From the NCBI GenBank assembly GCA_001898505.1, contig MKTZ01000027.1:372001-436000 (forward strand): 64,000 bases of DNA. The letters run 5' to 3'. The notes under the pieces are model-generated. The model did not search any database. It saw only the letters and a program-made list of their open reading frames with translations, and was not told the DNA's origin. The position numbers were made by a program, and so were the translations under genes. Below, piece after piece: positions 36,098 to 45,225 of this stretch. The DNA is from Sphingobacteriales bacterium 50-39. GTDB lineage: Bacteria; Bacteroidota; Bacteroidia; Chitinophagales; Chitinophagaceae. The first letter of the stretch is position 1, and the number at the start of each line of letters is the position of its first letter.

Positions 36098-37255
36098 ATG
36101 AAAATATTGCTTTCTTTTTCGCTGGTGTTTTTGCTCCTGCTTGGGGCCTGTACAAAGGACACCCGGAGCATCGACCTTAACGTGTCGGCCGTGGCGGCGC
36201 TGTATACCCCTGCCGACAGCCAGTATATCAAGCTGAACCCCGCGGCCAATATATCGCAGACCTTTCAATGGCAGCAGGCGCAGGCCGAGGACGGATCGCT
36301 TGTGCTGTATGAAGTGGCTTTCGACCAGGTGGGAGGGGACTTTTCTCATCCCTTCTATAGCACCGTCAGCGATGGGAAGGGCGTACAAAACACTCTCACG
36401 CTTACGCATGGTGATCTGAACAAGATCGCTTCATTGGGTGGCGCCGACTTTTTCGAGCGTAAGAAATTCATATGGACCGTATTCTCCTCCAAGGGGACCA
36501 ACAGGGTAAAGGCCAAGGTGTTCCGGGTCATCGATCTGGAAAGGCCTGCGGGGTTTGCCGTGCTGCCCTCCAGTATCTATCTCACCGGCTCCGCCACCGA
36601 GGCCGGCACCAATCTGAGTGCCGCCTTGCCGATGAAGCAAATTTCTTCCGGCGAGTTCGAGATCTATACCAAGCTCACCGCGGGCACCTATCATTTTGTG
36701 GATGCTACGACCGGTGCGCCGAAAGCGTATTATCTCGACAGCAGTGCCGGCGTTCTGGAGATGAAAGAGGGTGGTGAGGCTAGTTTCACCGGCGCGGACA
36801 AGGTCATGCGGATCCGTCTGAGCTTTAACAATGTCAATGGCAGCCTGGCGGAAGTGAAGTCTGTTCAGCTTTGGTATTGTGCCGCTAATAGTTTCTGGTG
36901 CAGCCTGCCGTATGTTGCGGGTGGTGTCTGGCGATACAATGGCTTTACCATTGCTTATGTTTCCATGCCATGGGGATTTGAAGACCGATATAAATACAAG
37001 ATGATCATCAATGACGGTACGGGTGACAAGGATCAATGGCTCAATTACTCCTCCAACGATAGCCCCGGACAGGATGGGCAATACCCAGGTACCCAGGCGT
37101 ACAAGACCATCAATTTCGACGCTAACAACAGTAGTCAGTGGGACTGGAGCTGGAAATTCGATAAGACCTATCTTCCTCAGGGCAGTGTCGCTGATTTTTG
37201 GATCTCACTCAAGGCGACCGACCCTGCTTATACACAAAATTATCAAAAGGAGTAA
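36098..37255 (+). CDS. SusE/SusF-like surface lipoprotein (PUL 2)
   Basis: A 385-aa lipoprotein (LLLGAC, Cys18). The N-terminal ~100 residues match the SusE-type Ig-like domain (AVAALYTPADSQYIKLNPAANISQTFQWQQAQAEDGSLVLYEV), followed by beta-sandwich starch-binding-like domains ending in a W-D-W-S-W motif rich in aromatics, fitting glycan binding. It lies between SusD (24 bp) and GH76 (12 bp). Such proteins hold the polysaccharide at the cell surface. Confidence 0.86.
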   Translation: MKILLSFSLVFLLLLGACTKDTRSIDLNVSAVAALYTPADSQYIKLNPAANISQTFQWQQAQAEDGSLVLYEVAFDQVGGDFSHPFYSTVSDGKGVQNTLTLTHGDLNKIASLGGADFFERKKFIWTVFSSKGTNRVKAKVFRVIDLERPAGFAVLPSSIYLTGSATEAGTNLSAALPMKQISSGEFEIYTKLTAGTYHFVDATTGAPKAYYLDSSAGVLEMKEGGEASFTGADKVMRIRLSFNNVNGSLAEVKSVQLWYCAANSFWCSLPYVAGGVWRYNGFTIAYVSMPWGFEDRYKYKMIINDGTGDKDQWLNYSSNDSPGQDGQYPGTQAYKTINFDANNSSQWDWSWKFDKTYLPQGSVADFWISLKATDPAYTQNYQKE

Positions 37256-37267
37256 ACTTTGGTATTC

Positions 37268-38401
37268 ATGAAGCATTCAATATTGGTGTTGTTGTTCGCA
37301 GTCAGTCTGACGTCCTGTTTAAAGCAAAATGTGGATGATTCACCCGCCCTGTCTGGCGGAGGCGCTACCGGCACGTACAACTGGTCTACCATTGCCGATA
37401 CGGCGGAACTGTCGCTGGATTATTTCTGGAGCCCTTCCGGCAAATACTATCTCAGCAGCAATATTTCCACCGATTGGGCGCAGTACTGGCCGCAGGCGCA
37501 TGCGCTCGATGTGCTGACCGATGCCTACCTGCGTAATCCATCGACGACGATAAAAGCAAAGATGAGCGATCTGTTGTCCGGGGTGCAGGCAAAAAATGGG
37601 GGCACCATGATCAACTATTATTATGACGATATGGAGTGGATGGCGCTGGCTTGTCTGCGGGCGTATGTCGCGACCAATGACAGTCATTTCAAGGATGTGA
37701 CCGATGCCTTATGGGCGGATATCAAGAATGGGTGGAGCAGCGATCTGGGCGGGGGTATCTGGTGGCGTAAGGATGACCCTTCCAAAAACACTCCTTCGAA
37801 TATGCCTGCGGCCATACTGGCGGCGCGGCTCTATAAGGTCGGCGGCAACAGCGCCGATCTGCAATGGGCTCAGAAGATATATGATTGGGAGAAGGCGACG
37901 CTTTATGATCCTGCTACCGGCCTTGTTTATGACAATATCGACAAGAACGGGGTGAAGAACACCGACTGGAAGTTCACCTATAACCAGGGTACTTTCCTGG
38001 GCGCGGCGCTGGAATTATATGAGAACACCGGCAGTTCTGCGTACCTTAGCGATGCCCTGCAGGCAGCAGACTTTACGTTGAACAGCGGCTTTCTCACCAG
38101 CAACGGCATTCTCAAGGATGAGGGGGGCGGTGATGGGGGATTGTTCAAGGGGATCTTTGTACGCTATTTCACCCGATTGATCGTGGATGGTACTTTTGAT
38201 CCTTCGAAGAAGAGCGGCTATGTCAATTTCCTACGAGCCAACGGCGAGAGTCTCTGGAGCAAGGGCACGAACAAAAGCAACCTCCTTTTTGGCAGCGCGT
38301 GGGACAAGGCTCCCGGAACTTCGACGGACCTTACCATCCAGCTCAGCGGTATCATGCTGGTGGAAGCCCTGGCGGAGCTGAAGAAGGGGCAGCTGTTTTA
38401 A
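37268..38401 (+). CDS. GH76 endo-alpha-1,6-mannanase, lipoprotein
   Basis: A 377-aa lipoprotein (LTSC, Cys17) starting at ATG 37268; an in-frame TTG at 37259 is less likely. GH76 enzymes cut the alpha-1,6-mannan backbone of fungal mannan. The catalytic Asp pair is D120-D121 in NYYYDDMEW, and GGGIWWRKDD (~160-170), NMPAAILAARLY and FTYNQGTFLGAALELY are family features. The lipid anchor suggests surface display, providing the first cut before import by the SusC/D pair. A second GH76 gene follows after 12 bp. Confidence 0.93.
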   Translation: MKHSILVLLFAVSLTSCLKQNVDDSPALSGGGATGTYNWSTIADTAELSLDYFWSPSGKYYLSSNISTDWAQYWPQAHALDVLTDAYLRNPSTTIKAKMSDLLSGVQAKNGGTMINYYYDDMEWMALACLRAYVATNDSHFKDVTDALWADIKNGWSSDLGGGIWWRKDDPSKNTPSNMPAAILAARLYKVGGNSADLQWAQKIYDWEKATLYDPATGLVYDNIDKNGVKNTDWKFTYNQGTFLGAALELYENTGSSAYLSDALQAADFTLNSGFLTSNGILKDEGGGDGGLFKGIFVRYFTRLIVDGTFDPSKKSGYVNFLRANGESLWSKGTNKSNLLFGSAWDKAPGTSTDLTIQLSGIMLVEALAELKKGQLF

Positions 38402-38413
38402 AAGTATTTTATC

Positions 38414-39484
38414 ATGCGTTTTTGGGGTAAGAAACTTTTACTGGGACTGATCGTAATGACTTGCGTGGGAGTGTCCAGGGGACAAACGGAGTATAAATCC
38501 TTGTACCAGGCCATTTACCGGACCTATTATGATAGTGTCACGGGATTGTATATGGAGACGAATAACAAAGCTGCGGACGAGCATCCCCATTCCTATCTAT
38601 GGCCATTGTGCGCCCTGGTGCAGGCGGCGAATGAAATGGAAGTGCTTCATCCCGGCAGGCCTTACCTGGAGCCAGTGATGAAGGCCATCGATCAGTATTA
38701 TAGCGTGAAACATGGGATCGCGGGATACGACAGCTATGTCGTGAAACAGGGGGGAGGCGACCGGTTCTATGACGACAATCAATGGATCGGCCTTGCCTAT
38801 ATGGATGCTTATGCCCGGACAAGGAGGAAGGTGTTTTTGGAGAAGTCGGTGGAGATATATCGATTTATGATGTCGGGTTATGATACTGTTACGGGTGGGG
38901 GGCTTTATTGGAAGGAGGGGGATAAGAGCACGAAGAATACCTGTTCGAATGGGCCGGGTATATTGCTGGCGTTAGACCTTTACAGGGCAACCGGCGAGAA
39001 ACCTTACTTAGACACGGCGTTGGTTTTATATGATTGGGTTAACAAGGTGTTGCAGTCCCCGTCGGGCGTATACTATGATAATATCAGAACAAAAGATGGC
39101 AAGATCGCGCGGCAGTTCTATACATATAATACCGGCACCATGCTGCAGGCGAATGTGATCCTGTACACCCTGACCAAGAAGGCGGCTTATCTGGATGAGG
39201 CGCACCGATTGGCGGCTGCGGGGCTAAAGACTTTCTTTAAGAATGGTCGGTGGCCTGGTAACTATTGGTTCAACGCCGTGCTGTTGCGGGGCTATCAGGA
39301 TCTGTATCTGCTTGATAAGGATAAGACCTATATAGAGGCTTTTATCAAGGATGCGGATGGGATACGGGACACGGAGACCGATGCGTATGGATTGGCGGGG
39401 CCCGGGAAGACCAAGAAGCTGCTCGATCAGGCGGGGTTGCTGGAGATATTGGCGAGGCTGGCGGAGGTTAATGCCGTCCAGTGA
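38414..39484 (+). CDS. GH76 endo-alpha-1,6-mannanase, second copy (signal peptide)
   Basis: A 356-aa GH76 protein with a signal peptide (GLIVMTCVGVSRGQ) but no clear lipobox, so it is probably periplasmic. The catalytic Asp pair is D120-D121 in RFYDDNQW, with GGGLYWKEGD, NGPGILLALDLY and FYTYNTGTMLQANVILY matching the first copy's motifs. The two are clearly diverged, so they are not a recent duplication. A surface/periplasm split (long-chain versus oligosaccharide action) is the likely division of labour (inference). It is followed after 29 bp by the PSCyt1 protein. Confidence 0.92.
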   Translation: MRFWGKKLLLGLIVMTCVGVSRGQTEYKSLYQAIYRTYYDSVTGLYMETNNKAADEHPHSYLWPLCALVQAANEMEVLHPGRPYLEPVMKAIDQYYSVKHGIAGYDSYVVKQGGGDRFYDDNQWIGLAYMDAYARTRRKVFLEKSVEIYRFMMSGYDTVTGGGLYWKEGDKSTKNTCSNGPGILLALDLYRATGEKPYLDTALVLYDWVNKVLQSPSGVYYDNIRTKDGKIARQFYTYNTGTMLQANVILYTLTKKAAYLDEAHRLAAAGLKTFFKNGRWPGNYWFNAVLLRGYQDLYLLDKDKTYIEAFIKDADGIRDTETDAYGLAGPGKTKKLLDQAGLLEILARLAEVNAVQ

Positions 39485-39513
39485 TAAGTGGTAAATTTTT
39501 GCTAAATTGAGGC

Positions 39514-42255
39514 ATGTCCAGACGATTGCTTATCATCTCTGTGGGTGCGGTTCTTCTCGTTGCTATTCTTTCCTGGATGCTGATCTTTCACGAGCATCCT
39601 GTAGACTTCAATACGCAGGTCAAACCCATACTCAATAAGAAATGTATCGTATGTCATGGGGGGGTGAAGAGACAGGGTGATTTCAGTCTCCTTTTCCGTA
39701 CCGATGCGCTGTCAAAAGCAAAATCCGGTAAGCTACCCATCATTCCCGGCGACCCTGATCACAGTGAGATGATCCGGCGTATCACCCTGGATGATCCTGA
39801 GGACCGGATGCCTTATAAGCAGCCACCGCTGACGAAAGAGGAGATAGGCATTCTGCGTGATTGGATAAAGCAGGGCGCCAAATGGGGCGATCACTGGGCT
39901 TATGTAGCTGTGCAGGCTCCTGTCGGGAAGGACCGGGGTATCGATGATTATATACATGAGAAACTTTCCAAGGAACATTTGAGTTCTTCGCCGGAGGCGC
40001 CTGCGGCTACGCTGCTACGAAGAGTGTGTTTGGATCTGACGGGATTGCCGCCTACGCCTGCGCAAGCGAATGCCTTTTTGAAAGATACACGGCCTGATGC
40101 TTATCAGCGGCTGGTGGACACATTATTGGGGTCGCCGCGCTATGGTGAGAAATGGGCAGCGCTCTGGCTGGACCTGGCGCGTTATGCCGATACGAAGGGA
40201 TATGAGCGGGATGACGGCCGCGCCATCTGGCGTTACAGGGACTGGCTGATCCATGCTTTCAATGCGGACATGCCGTATGATCAATTCCTTACAGAACAGC
40301 TGGCGGGCGACCTGTTACCACATCCTACCGATGCGCAATTGATCGCCACCGCATTTCACCGCAATACTATGACCAATGATGAGGGTGGCACCGACAACGA
40401 GGAGTTCAGGACTGCTGCCGTAGTGGACCGGGTAAATACTACCTGGCAGGCTCTTATGGGAACTACCTTCGCGTGTGTACAATGTCATAGCCATCCTTAT
40501 GATCCATTCCGGCACGATGAATATTATCAGTTCATGGCGTTCTTCAATGACACCCGGGATGAGGATACGTATGACGACTACCCGTTATTGCGGCAATATT
40601 CGGCTGCTGATAGTCTCGATATCGTAAAGCTCTCCGACTGGGTCAGCAGTAAGAGCGGTGCGGATCGGGGGAAGGAAATCGCCTGGTTCCTCCGGACCTG
40701 GCAGCCCTCCATCAATTCCATCCAGGCCGACCAGTTTGTCAACAGCGAGCTTGCCGACACCAAATGGCTGATCTTCCGTAACCATGCCGTAGCGCGGCTG
40801 CATGATGTGGACCTTGATCAGCGTGACCAGCTTATTTATCGCTACCAGGGTTTTGTTGCCGGGGGCGTTTGGACCATCCATCTTGATAAGCCCGATGGGC
40901 CTGTCCTGCAAAAGATAGCTGTTCCCGTCACCAGGGGGTGGGGCATCGATGTGGTCAATTTCCCTCCACCATCAGGCAGGCATGACCTTTTCTTTACCTA
41001 TGAGAACCCCCATCTGAAGGTACCGAATGCCAGCGGTATGCAGTTCGATTGGTTTCATTTTACGCATTCGCTGCCCGGTGCTAGTGGGGGCAAATATGCC
41101 GACGCGGGGGACCACGAATATGCCGGCATGAAGAAATTATACGATACGTTGATGCGCCGGTCTGTGCCGACCACGCCCATCATGATGGATAATCCCGGCG
41201 ACATGCACCGGGTGACCCATGTATTTGAAAAAGGCAACTGGCTTGTAAAGGGCAAGGCCGTGGAGCCTGCCACTCCACGAAGTCTGAACCCTTTCCCTGC
41301 CGCCGCACCGCGCAACAGGCTGGGTCTTGCCTTGTGGATGACCAGCCGTCAAAATCCGTTGACTGCAAGGACCCTCGTCAACCGTGTGTGGGAGCAGCTG
41401 TTTGGGACCGGGCTGGTAGAGACCCTGGAAGACCTGGGTACACAGGGGGCCGAGCCAACCCATCGGGAGCTGCTGGACTATCTCGCCTGGAAGTTCATGA
41501 CCGATGATAAATGGAGCATCAAGAAACTGTTGCGGAGTATTGTGCTGTCAGCGACCTATCGGCAGGATTCCAGGGTCAGTCCTGAGCAATTGGGAAAAGA
41601 CCCTTACAATAAATATTATGCCAGGGGTGCACGGGTAAGGCTATCCGCGGAAGAGGTGAGGGATCAGGCCCTGGCCGTCAGCGGGGTGCTGGTAGAGAGG
41701 TTGGGAGGAGCCAGTGTCATGCCGTGGCAGCCCAAGGGTATCTGGCTCTCGCCCTGGAATGGGGAGGATTGGCATAAGAGCAACGGAGAAGATCAATATC
41801 GCCGCGCCTTATATACGTATTGGAAGCGGACTGCGCCCTATCCATCCATGATGAGCTTTGACGGTGTGGCCAGGGAAGTATGTTCCGCCCGGCGTATCCG
41901 TACGAATACACCTTTGCAGGCGTTGACCCTGTTGAACGACTCCGTGTACCTCGATGCCTCCCGCCATCTGGCGGGAATGATGTTGTCCGCCGGGGGGACG
42001 GGGCCGGCTGCCGGATCGGCTGCGGAGGCCATTAAGAAGGGGTATTCATCAGTTGTGTTTCACTCTATCGATGGGGCCAGCCTGCATGCGCTGGAGGGGT
42101 TGTATGACACTGCGTATGCACGGTATAGTCATAGCCCGGAGAAGACACGTGAGATAGTGGGATCGGAGGGGTCCTATGACAAGCCTTCAATGGCTGCCAT
42201 GATCGTGGTAGCGAATGCTATATTGAATTTAGATGAGGCGATCACCAAGAATTGA
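39514..42255 (+). CDS. PSCyt1-DUF1549-DUF1553 multidomain protein
   Basis: A 913-aa membrane-anchored protein. TM helix ~5-26, then a planctomycete-type cytochrome c motif CIVCH (44-48) in the PSCyt1 domain, DUF1549 (~135-345), a central beta-rich insert (~410-560, possible carbohydrate-binding) and DUF1553 (~595-860, beginning NRLGLALWMTSRQNPLTARTLVNRVWEQLFG). This architecture is abundant in Planctomycetes and found in some Bacteroidota, always next to DUF1501 proteins; its biochemical role is not established. Here it directly follows the GH76 pair. The heme motif implies electron transfer outside the cytoplasm. Confidence 0.93.
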   Translation: MSRRLLIISVGAVLLVAILSWMLIFHEHPVDFNTQVKPILNKKCIVCHGGVKRQGDFSLLFRTDALSKAKSGKLPIIPGDPDHSEMIRRITLDDPEDRMPYKQPPLTKEEIGILRDWIKQGAKWGDHWAYVAVQAPVGKDRGIDDYIHEKLSKEHLSSSPEAPAATLLRRVCLDLTGLPPTPAQANAFLKDTRPDAYQRLVDTLLGSPRYGEKWAALWLDLARYADTKGYERDDGRAIWRYRDWLIHAFNADMPYDQFLTEQLAGDLLPHPTDAQLIATAFHRNTMTNDEGGTDNEEFRTAAVVDRVNTTWQALMGTTFACVQCHSHPYDPFRHDEYYQFMAFFNDTRDEDTYDDYPLLRQYSAADSLDIVKLSDWVSSKSGADRGKEIAWFLRTWQPSINSIQADQFVNSELADTKWLIFRNHAVARLHDVDLDQRDQLIYRYQGFVAGGVWTIHLDKPDGPVLQKIAVPVTRGWGIDVVNFPPPSGRHDLFFTYENPHLKVPNASGMQFDWFHFTHSLPGASGGKYADAGDHEYAGMKKLYDTLMRRSVPTTPIMMDNPGDMHRVTHVFEKGNWLVKGKAVEPATPRSLNPFPAAAPRNRLGLALWMTSRQNPLTARTLVNRVWEQLFGTGLVETLEDLGTQGAEPTHRELLDYLAWKFMTDDKWSIKKLLRSIVLSATYRQDSRVSPEQLGKDPYNKYYARGARVRLSAEEVRDQALAVSGVLVERLGGASVMPWQPKGIWLSPWNGEDWHKSNGEDQYRRALYTYWKRTAPYPSMMSFDGVAREVCSARRIRTNTPLQALTLLNDSVYLDASRHLAGMMLSAGGTGPAAGSAAEAIKKGYSSVVFHSIDGASLHALEGLYDTAYARYSHSPEKTREIVGSEGSYDKPSMAAMIVVANAILNLDEAITKN

Positions 42256-42259
42256 GAAC

Positions 42260-43771
42260 ATGACACGAAAAGAATTGAATAATCAACGTTTATTGCGGGA
42301 GGCCGAAGGGGCAGTATCCCGGATGTATACACGCCGGCATTTCCTGCAGGATTGCGCCATGGGTTTTGGCGCCCTGGCATTGGGCTCGTTACTGCCATCC
42401 TGCGGACCCGGCTCCCCCGCTTCGGCGGCGGGTCCGGTATTCGACCCTGCTCATCCACTGGCGCCAAGGATGCCTATGTTCCCGGCACGTGCCAAAAGGG
42501 TTATCTATCTGCATATGGCGGGTGCGCCTTCGCAGCTGGAGCTGTTCGACTATAAACCTGCTTTGGCGGGATTGGATGGGCAGGATTGTCCCAAGTCGCT
42601 GCTGGAAGGCAAGCGGTTTGCCTTTATACGGGGTGTGCCCAAGATGCTGGGCCCGCAGGCTCATTTCCAGCAGCGGGGGCAAAGCGGGGCCTGGGTCAGC
42701 GAACATATGCCACATCTGGCCAGCATTGCCGATGAGCTTTGTTTTTTGAAGGCGATGACCACCGACCAGTTCAATCATGCTCCCGCCCAATTGTTGGTTC
42801 AAACCGGTGGCCCGCGCCTTGGCCGACCCAGCATGGGATCGTGGGTGACATATGGGTTGGGTACGGAGAATGAGAATCTGCCCGGCTTTGTCGTGCTCAC
42901 CAGCGGCGGAAGGTTCCCCGATGCCGGCAAGAGCGTATGGGGTAGCGGTTTTTTGCCCAGCGTATACCAGGGCGTACAATGTCGCAGCGAGGGAGATCCC
43001 GTGTTGTTTATCGAGGACCCGCAGGGTATGGACAGGGATATACGAAAAGCTTCGATCGACGCCATCAACAAGGTCAACGAGCAGGAGCACATTAGATTCG
43101 GCGATCCCGAGATACTCTCGCGTATCTCTCAATACGAAATGGCGTATAAAATGCAACTGTCTGTTCCGGAGACCATGAACATCAACGACGAGCCCGCCTA
43201 TATCCATGAAATGTATGGAACGCAGCCCGGAAAGGCCTGTTTTGCCAACAATGTGTTGCTGGCGCGCAGGCTGGTGGAGAAGGGCGTTCGCTTTGTGCAA
43301 TTGTTCGACTGGGGTTGGGACAGTCATGGCACCGATGCAAACCTGGCCATCGATGTAGGGTTTATCAATAAATGCAGACAGGTGGACCGAAGCATCAGCG
43401 CTTTGATACTGGACCTCAAGCAAAGGGGATTGCTGGAAGATACGCTTGTCATCTGGGGTGGGGAGTTTGGCAGGACCCCCATGATGGAGAACCGGGAGGG
43501 CAAGCAGAATCCTTTCAAGGGCAGGGATCATCATGTGGATGCATTTACTATATGGATGGCCGGCGGGGGTATAAAAAGAGGGTTCAGCTATGGCGAGACC
43601 GATGAAATAGGGTATTACCCCATCAGCGGCAAGACTACTCCTTTTGATGTGCAGGCGACAATTTTGAATCAACTTGGCTTCGATCACGAAAAATTCACCT
43701 ATCTTTTCCAGGGAAGACCTTTCCGGCTGACCGACGTATATGGGAAGGTGATTGAAGAAATATTAGCCTAA
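42260..43771 (+). CDS. DUF1501 protein with twin-arginine-like signal
   Basis: A 503-aa protein with an N-terminal YTRRHFLQDCAMGFGALALGSLLPSC region that fits a Tat-type signal with a lipobox-like end. DUF1501 has an alkaline-phosphatase/sulfatase-like fold; visible parts include AKRVIYLHMAGAPSQLELFDYKP, DQFNHAPAQ, DWGWDSHG and IWGGEFGRTPM, the last two being likely metal-site regions. It is the constant partner of the PSCyt1-DUF1553 protein, whose gene ends 4 bp upstream; an ATG at 42233 overlapping that gene is possible but less likely. Folded export through Tat agrees with a bound cofactor (inference). Confidence 0.92.
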   Translation: MTRKELNNQRLLREAEGAVSRMYTRRHFLQDCAMGFGALALGSLLPSCGPGSPASAAGPVFDPAHPLAPRMPMFPARAKRVIYLHMAGAPSQLELFDYKPALAGLDGQDCPKSLLEGKRFAFIRGVPKMLGPQAHFQQRGQSGAWVSEHMPHLASIADELCFLKAMTTDQFNHAPAQLLVQTGGPRLGRPSMGSWVTYGLGTENENLPGFVVLTSGGRFPDAGKSVWGSGFLPSVYQGVQCRSEGDPVLFIEDPQGMDRDIRKASIDAINKVNEQEHIRFGDPEILSRISQYEMAYKMQLSVPETMNINDEPAYIHEMYGTQPGKACFANNVLLARRLVEKGVRFVQLFDWGWDSHGTDANLAIDVGFINKCRQVDRSISALILDLKQRGLLEDTLVIWGGEFGRTPMMENREGKQNPFKGRDHHVDAFTIWMAGGGIKRGFSYGETDEIGYYPISGKTTPFDVQATILNQLGFDHEKFTYLFQGRPFRLTDVYGKVIEEILA

Positions 43772-43779
43772 CTTGCATA

Positions 43780-45207
43780 ATGCATTTGCTGACAATAACG
43801 GAATTCCTTGCACACCTGCATCCGGCCCTCGTCCATCTGCCCATTGGGATATTACTGGCAGCATTGCTGTTGCAGCTAATGGGGCGCTGGGAGAAGTTTG
43901 CAGCTTTTCGTTCTGCCATATCTGTCGTCCTGCTGGTCGGGTTTGTGTCCGCCGTATTGTCTTGTATCACCGGTTTCCTCCTTTTTCGGAGTGGAGATTA
44001 TGATGACTCGCTCGTGTCTGCCCATATGTGGCTGGCGATTGCCCTGACCTTTGTTGCTTTTGCTTTGTATGCGCGGGTTCGTTTTGGGGGGACGGCAGAC
44101 AGATTATTTGATCGTAATGGGAATATGCTTGGTATGTTATTGTTCCTGCTGATCATGGTCGTGGGGCATCTCGGAGGTTCGCTGACCCATGGCGAGGATT
44201 ATCTCACCTCTTCTTTTCACAATACTCCGCCGCCTTCCGCCTTCCGGCCCATTGCCGATGTACAGCAGGCGGCCGCTTATGAGGATATCGTAAAGCCTAT
44301 ATTGGAGAGTCGCTGTAACAATTGTCATGGGGCGCGCCGGCAAAAGGGAGGGTTGCGGCTGGACAATCCAGCGGGTATTGCCAAAGGCGGTAAGGATGGG
44401 GGCGTGCTTGTTGCCGGCAAGCCCGATAGCAGCGAACTTATCAAACGTATACTTATCCCCGAAAATGAGGAGCATCATATGCCGCCGAAAGATAGACCGC
44501 AGCTGTCTTCGCAGGAACTGCAATTGCTGACGTGGTGGGTCGACCAGGGGGCCGACTACCGAAAGATGGTAAAGGATCTGCCCCAGCCCGAAAAGATCAA
44601 GTCTGCGCTGCTGGCGCTGCAGCACCGTACTGCGCCGGGGACCGGGGAAGTGAGTCTGTCTGATATTGTGCCTGAGGCTGCTGTTGGGGCGGCGGATGAA
44701 AAGGCGATCACGACGCTGCGAGACGCGGGGGTCATTGTGATGCCGATGGCGCAGAATAGTAACTATATTTCTGTAGATTTTGCAAGGCGGACGGCCGCTT
44801 CGCTGATCCCTTTGCTGTTGCCGTTGAAGAAACAATTGATCCAACTGGACCTGTCGGACGTTAGCGTCGGGGATAGCAGTATGGAGGTGCTGAAGCAGTG
44901 CGTGGCTCTTCGTGTAGTCAATCTGCGTAATACAAGGATCACCGACAATGCGTTATCTGCTCTTGCTTCACTGCCCGAGCTACGGGTGCTGAACGTGGTG
45001 GGGACGAATGTTACGGCGCAGGGACTGCTGGCCGTGCGGCCACCTGCGCATTTGCATGCCTTGTATCTCTATCGTACAAAGGTGGAGCGGAAGGACTGGG
45101 GAAAGCTGACGGCCTTTTATAAGACTACTGTATTGGATTCGGGCGGGTATGCTTTGCCGGTGTTGGTGACGGATACCGCTATAGTGCGGCCGAACGTAAA
45201 AAAATAG
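43780..45207 (+). CDS. DUF2231 - cytochrome c - leucine-rich-repeat fusion
   Basis: A 475-aa fusion. Residues 1-~145 form a DUF2231-like membrane region with four helices (HPALVHLPIGILLAALLLQ...). A PSCyt1-like cytochrome domain follows, with CNNCH at 179-183 and HHMPPKDRPQLS as the distal part. The C-terminal ~150 residues contain leucine-rich repeats (LIQLDLSDVSVGD, LRVVNLRNTRITD, LRVLNVVGTNVTA). It is probably a membrane electron carrier with a protein-binding tail that partners the two preceding proteins. It lies 8 bp after DUF1501. Confidence 0.88.
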   Translation: MHLLTITEFLAHLHPALVHLPIGILLAALLLQLMGRWEKFAAFRSAISVVLLVGFVSAVLSCITGFLLFRSGDYDDSLVSAHMWLAIALTFVAFALYARVRFGGTADRLFDRNGNMLGMLLFLLIMVVGHLGGSLTHGEDYLTSSFHNTPPPSAFRPIADVQQAAAYEDIVKPILESRCNNCHGARRQKGGLRLDNPAGIAKGGKDGGVLVAGKPDSSELIKRILIPENEEHHMPPKDRPQLSSQELQLLTWWVDQGADYRKMVKDLPQPEKIKSALLALQHRTAPGTGEVSLSDIVPEAAVGAADEKAITTLRDAGVIVMPMAQNSNYISVDFARRTAASLIPLLLPLKKQLIQLDLSDVSVGDSSMEVLKQCVALRVVNLRNTRITDNALSALASLPELRVLNVVGTNVTAQGLLAVRPPAHLHALYLYRTKVERKDWGKLTAFYKTTVLDSGGYALPVLVTDTAIVRPNVKK

Positions 45208-45225
45208 CCTTATCTTTAGGCGGCT

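Noticed and set aside
42389-43687. 432-codon open frame antisense to the DUF1501 gene
   Set aside because: Shadow of DUF1501, which has clear family motifs on the other strand; no domain visible in the antisense product.
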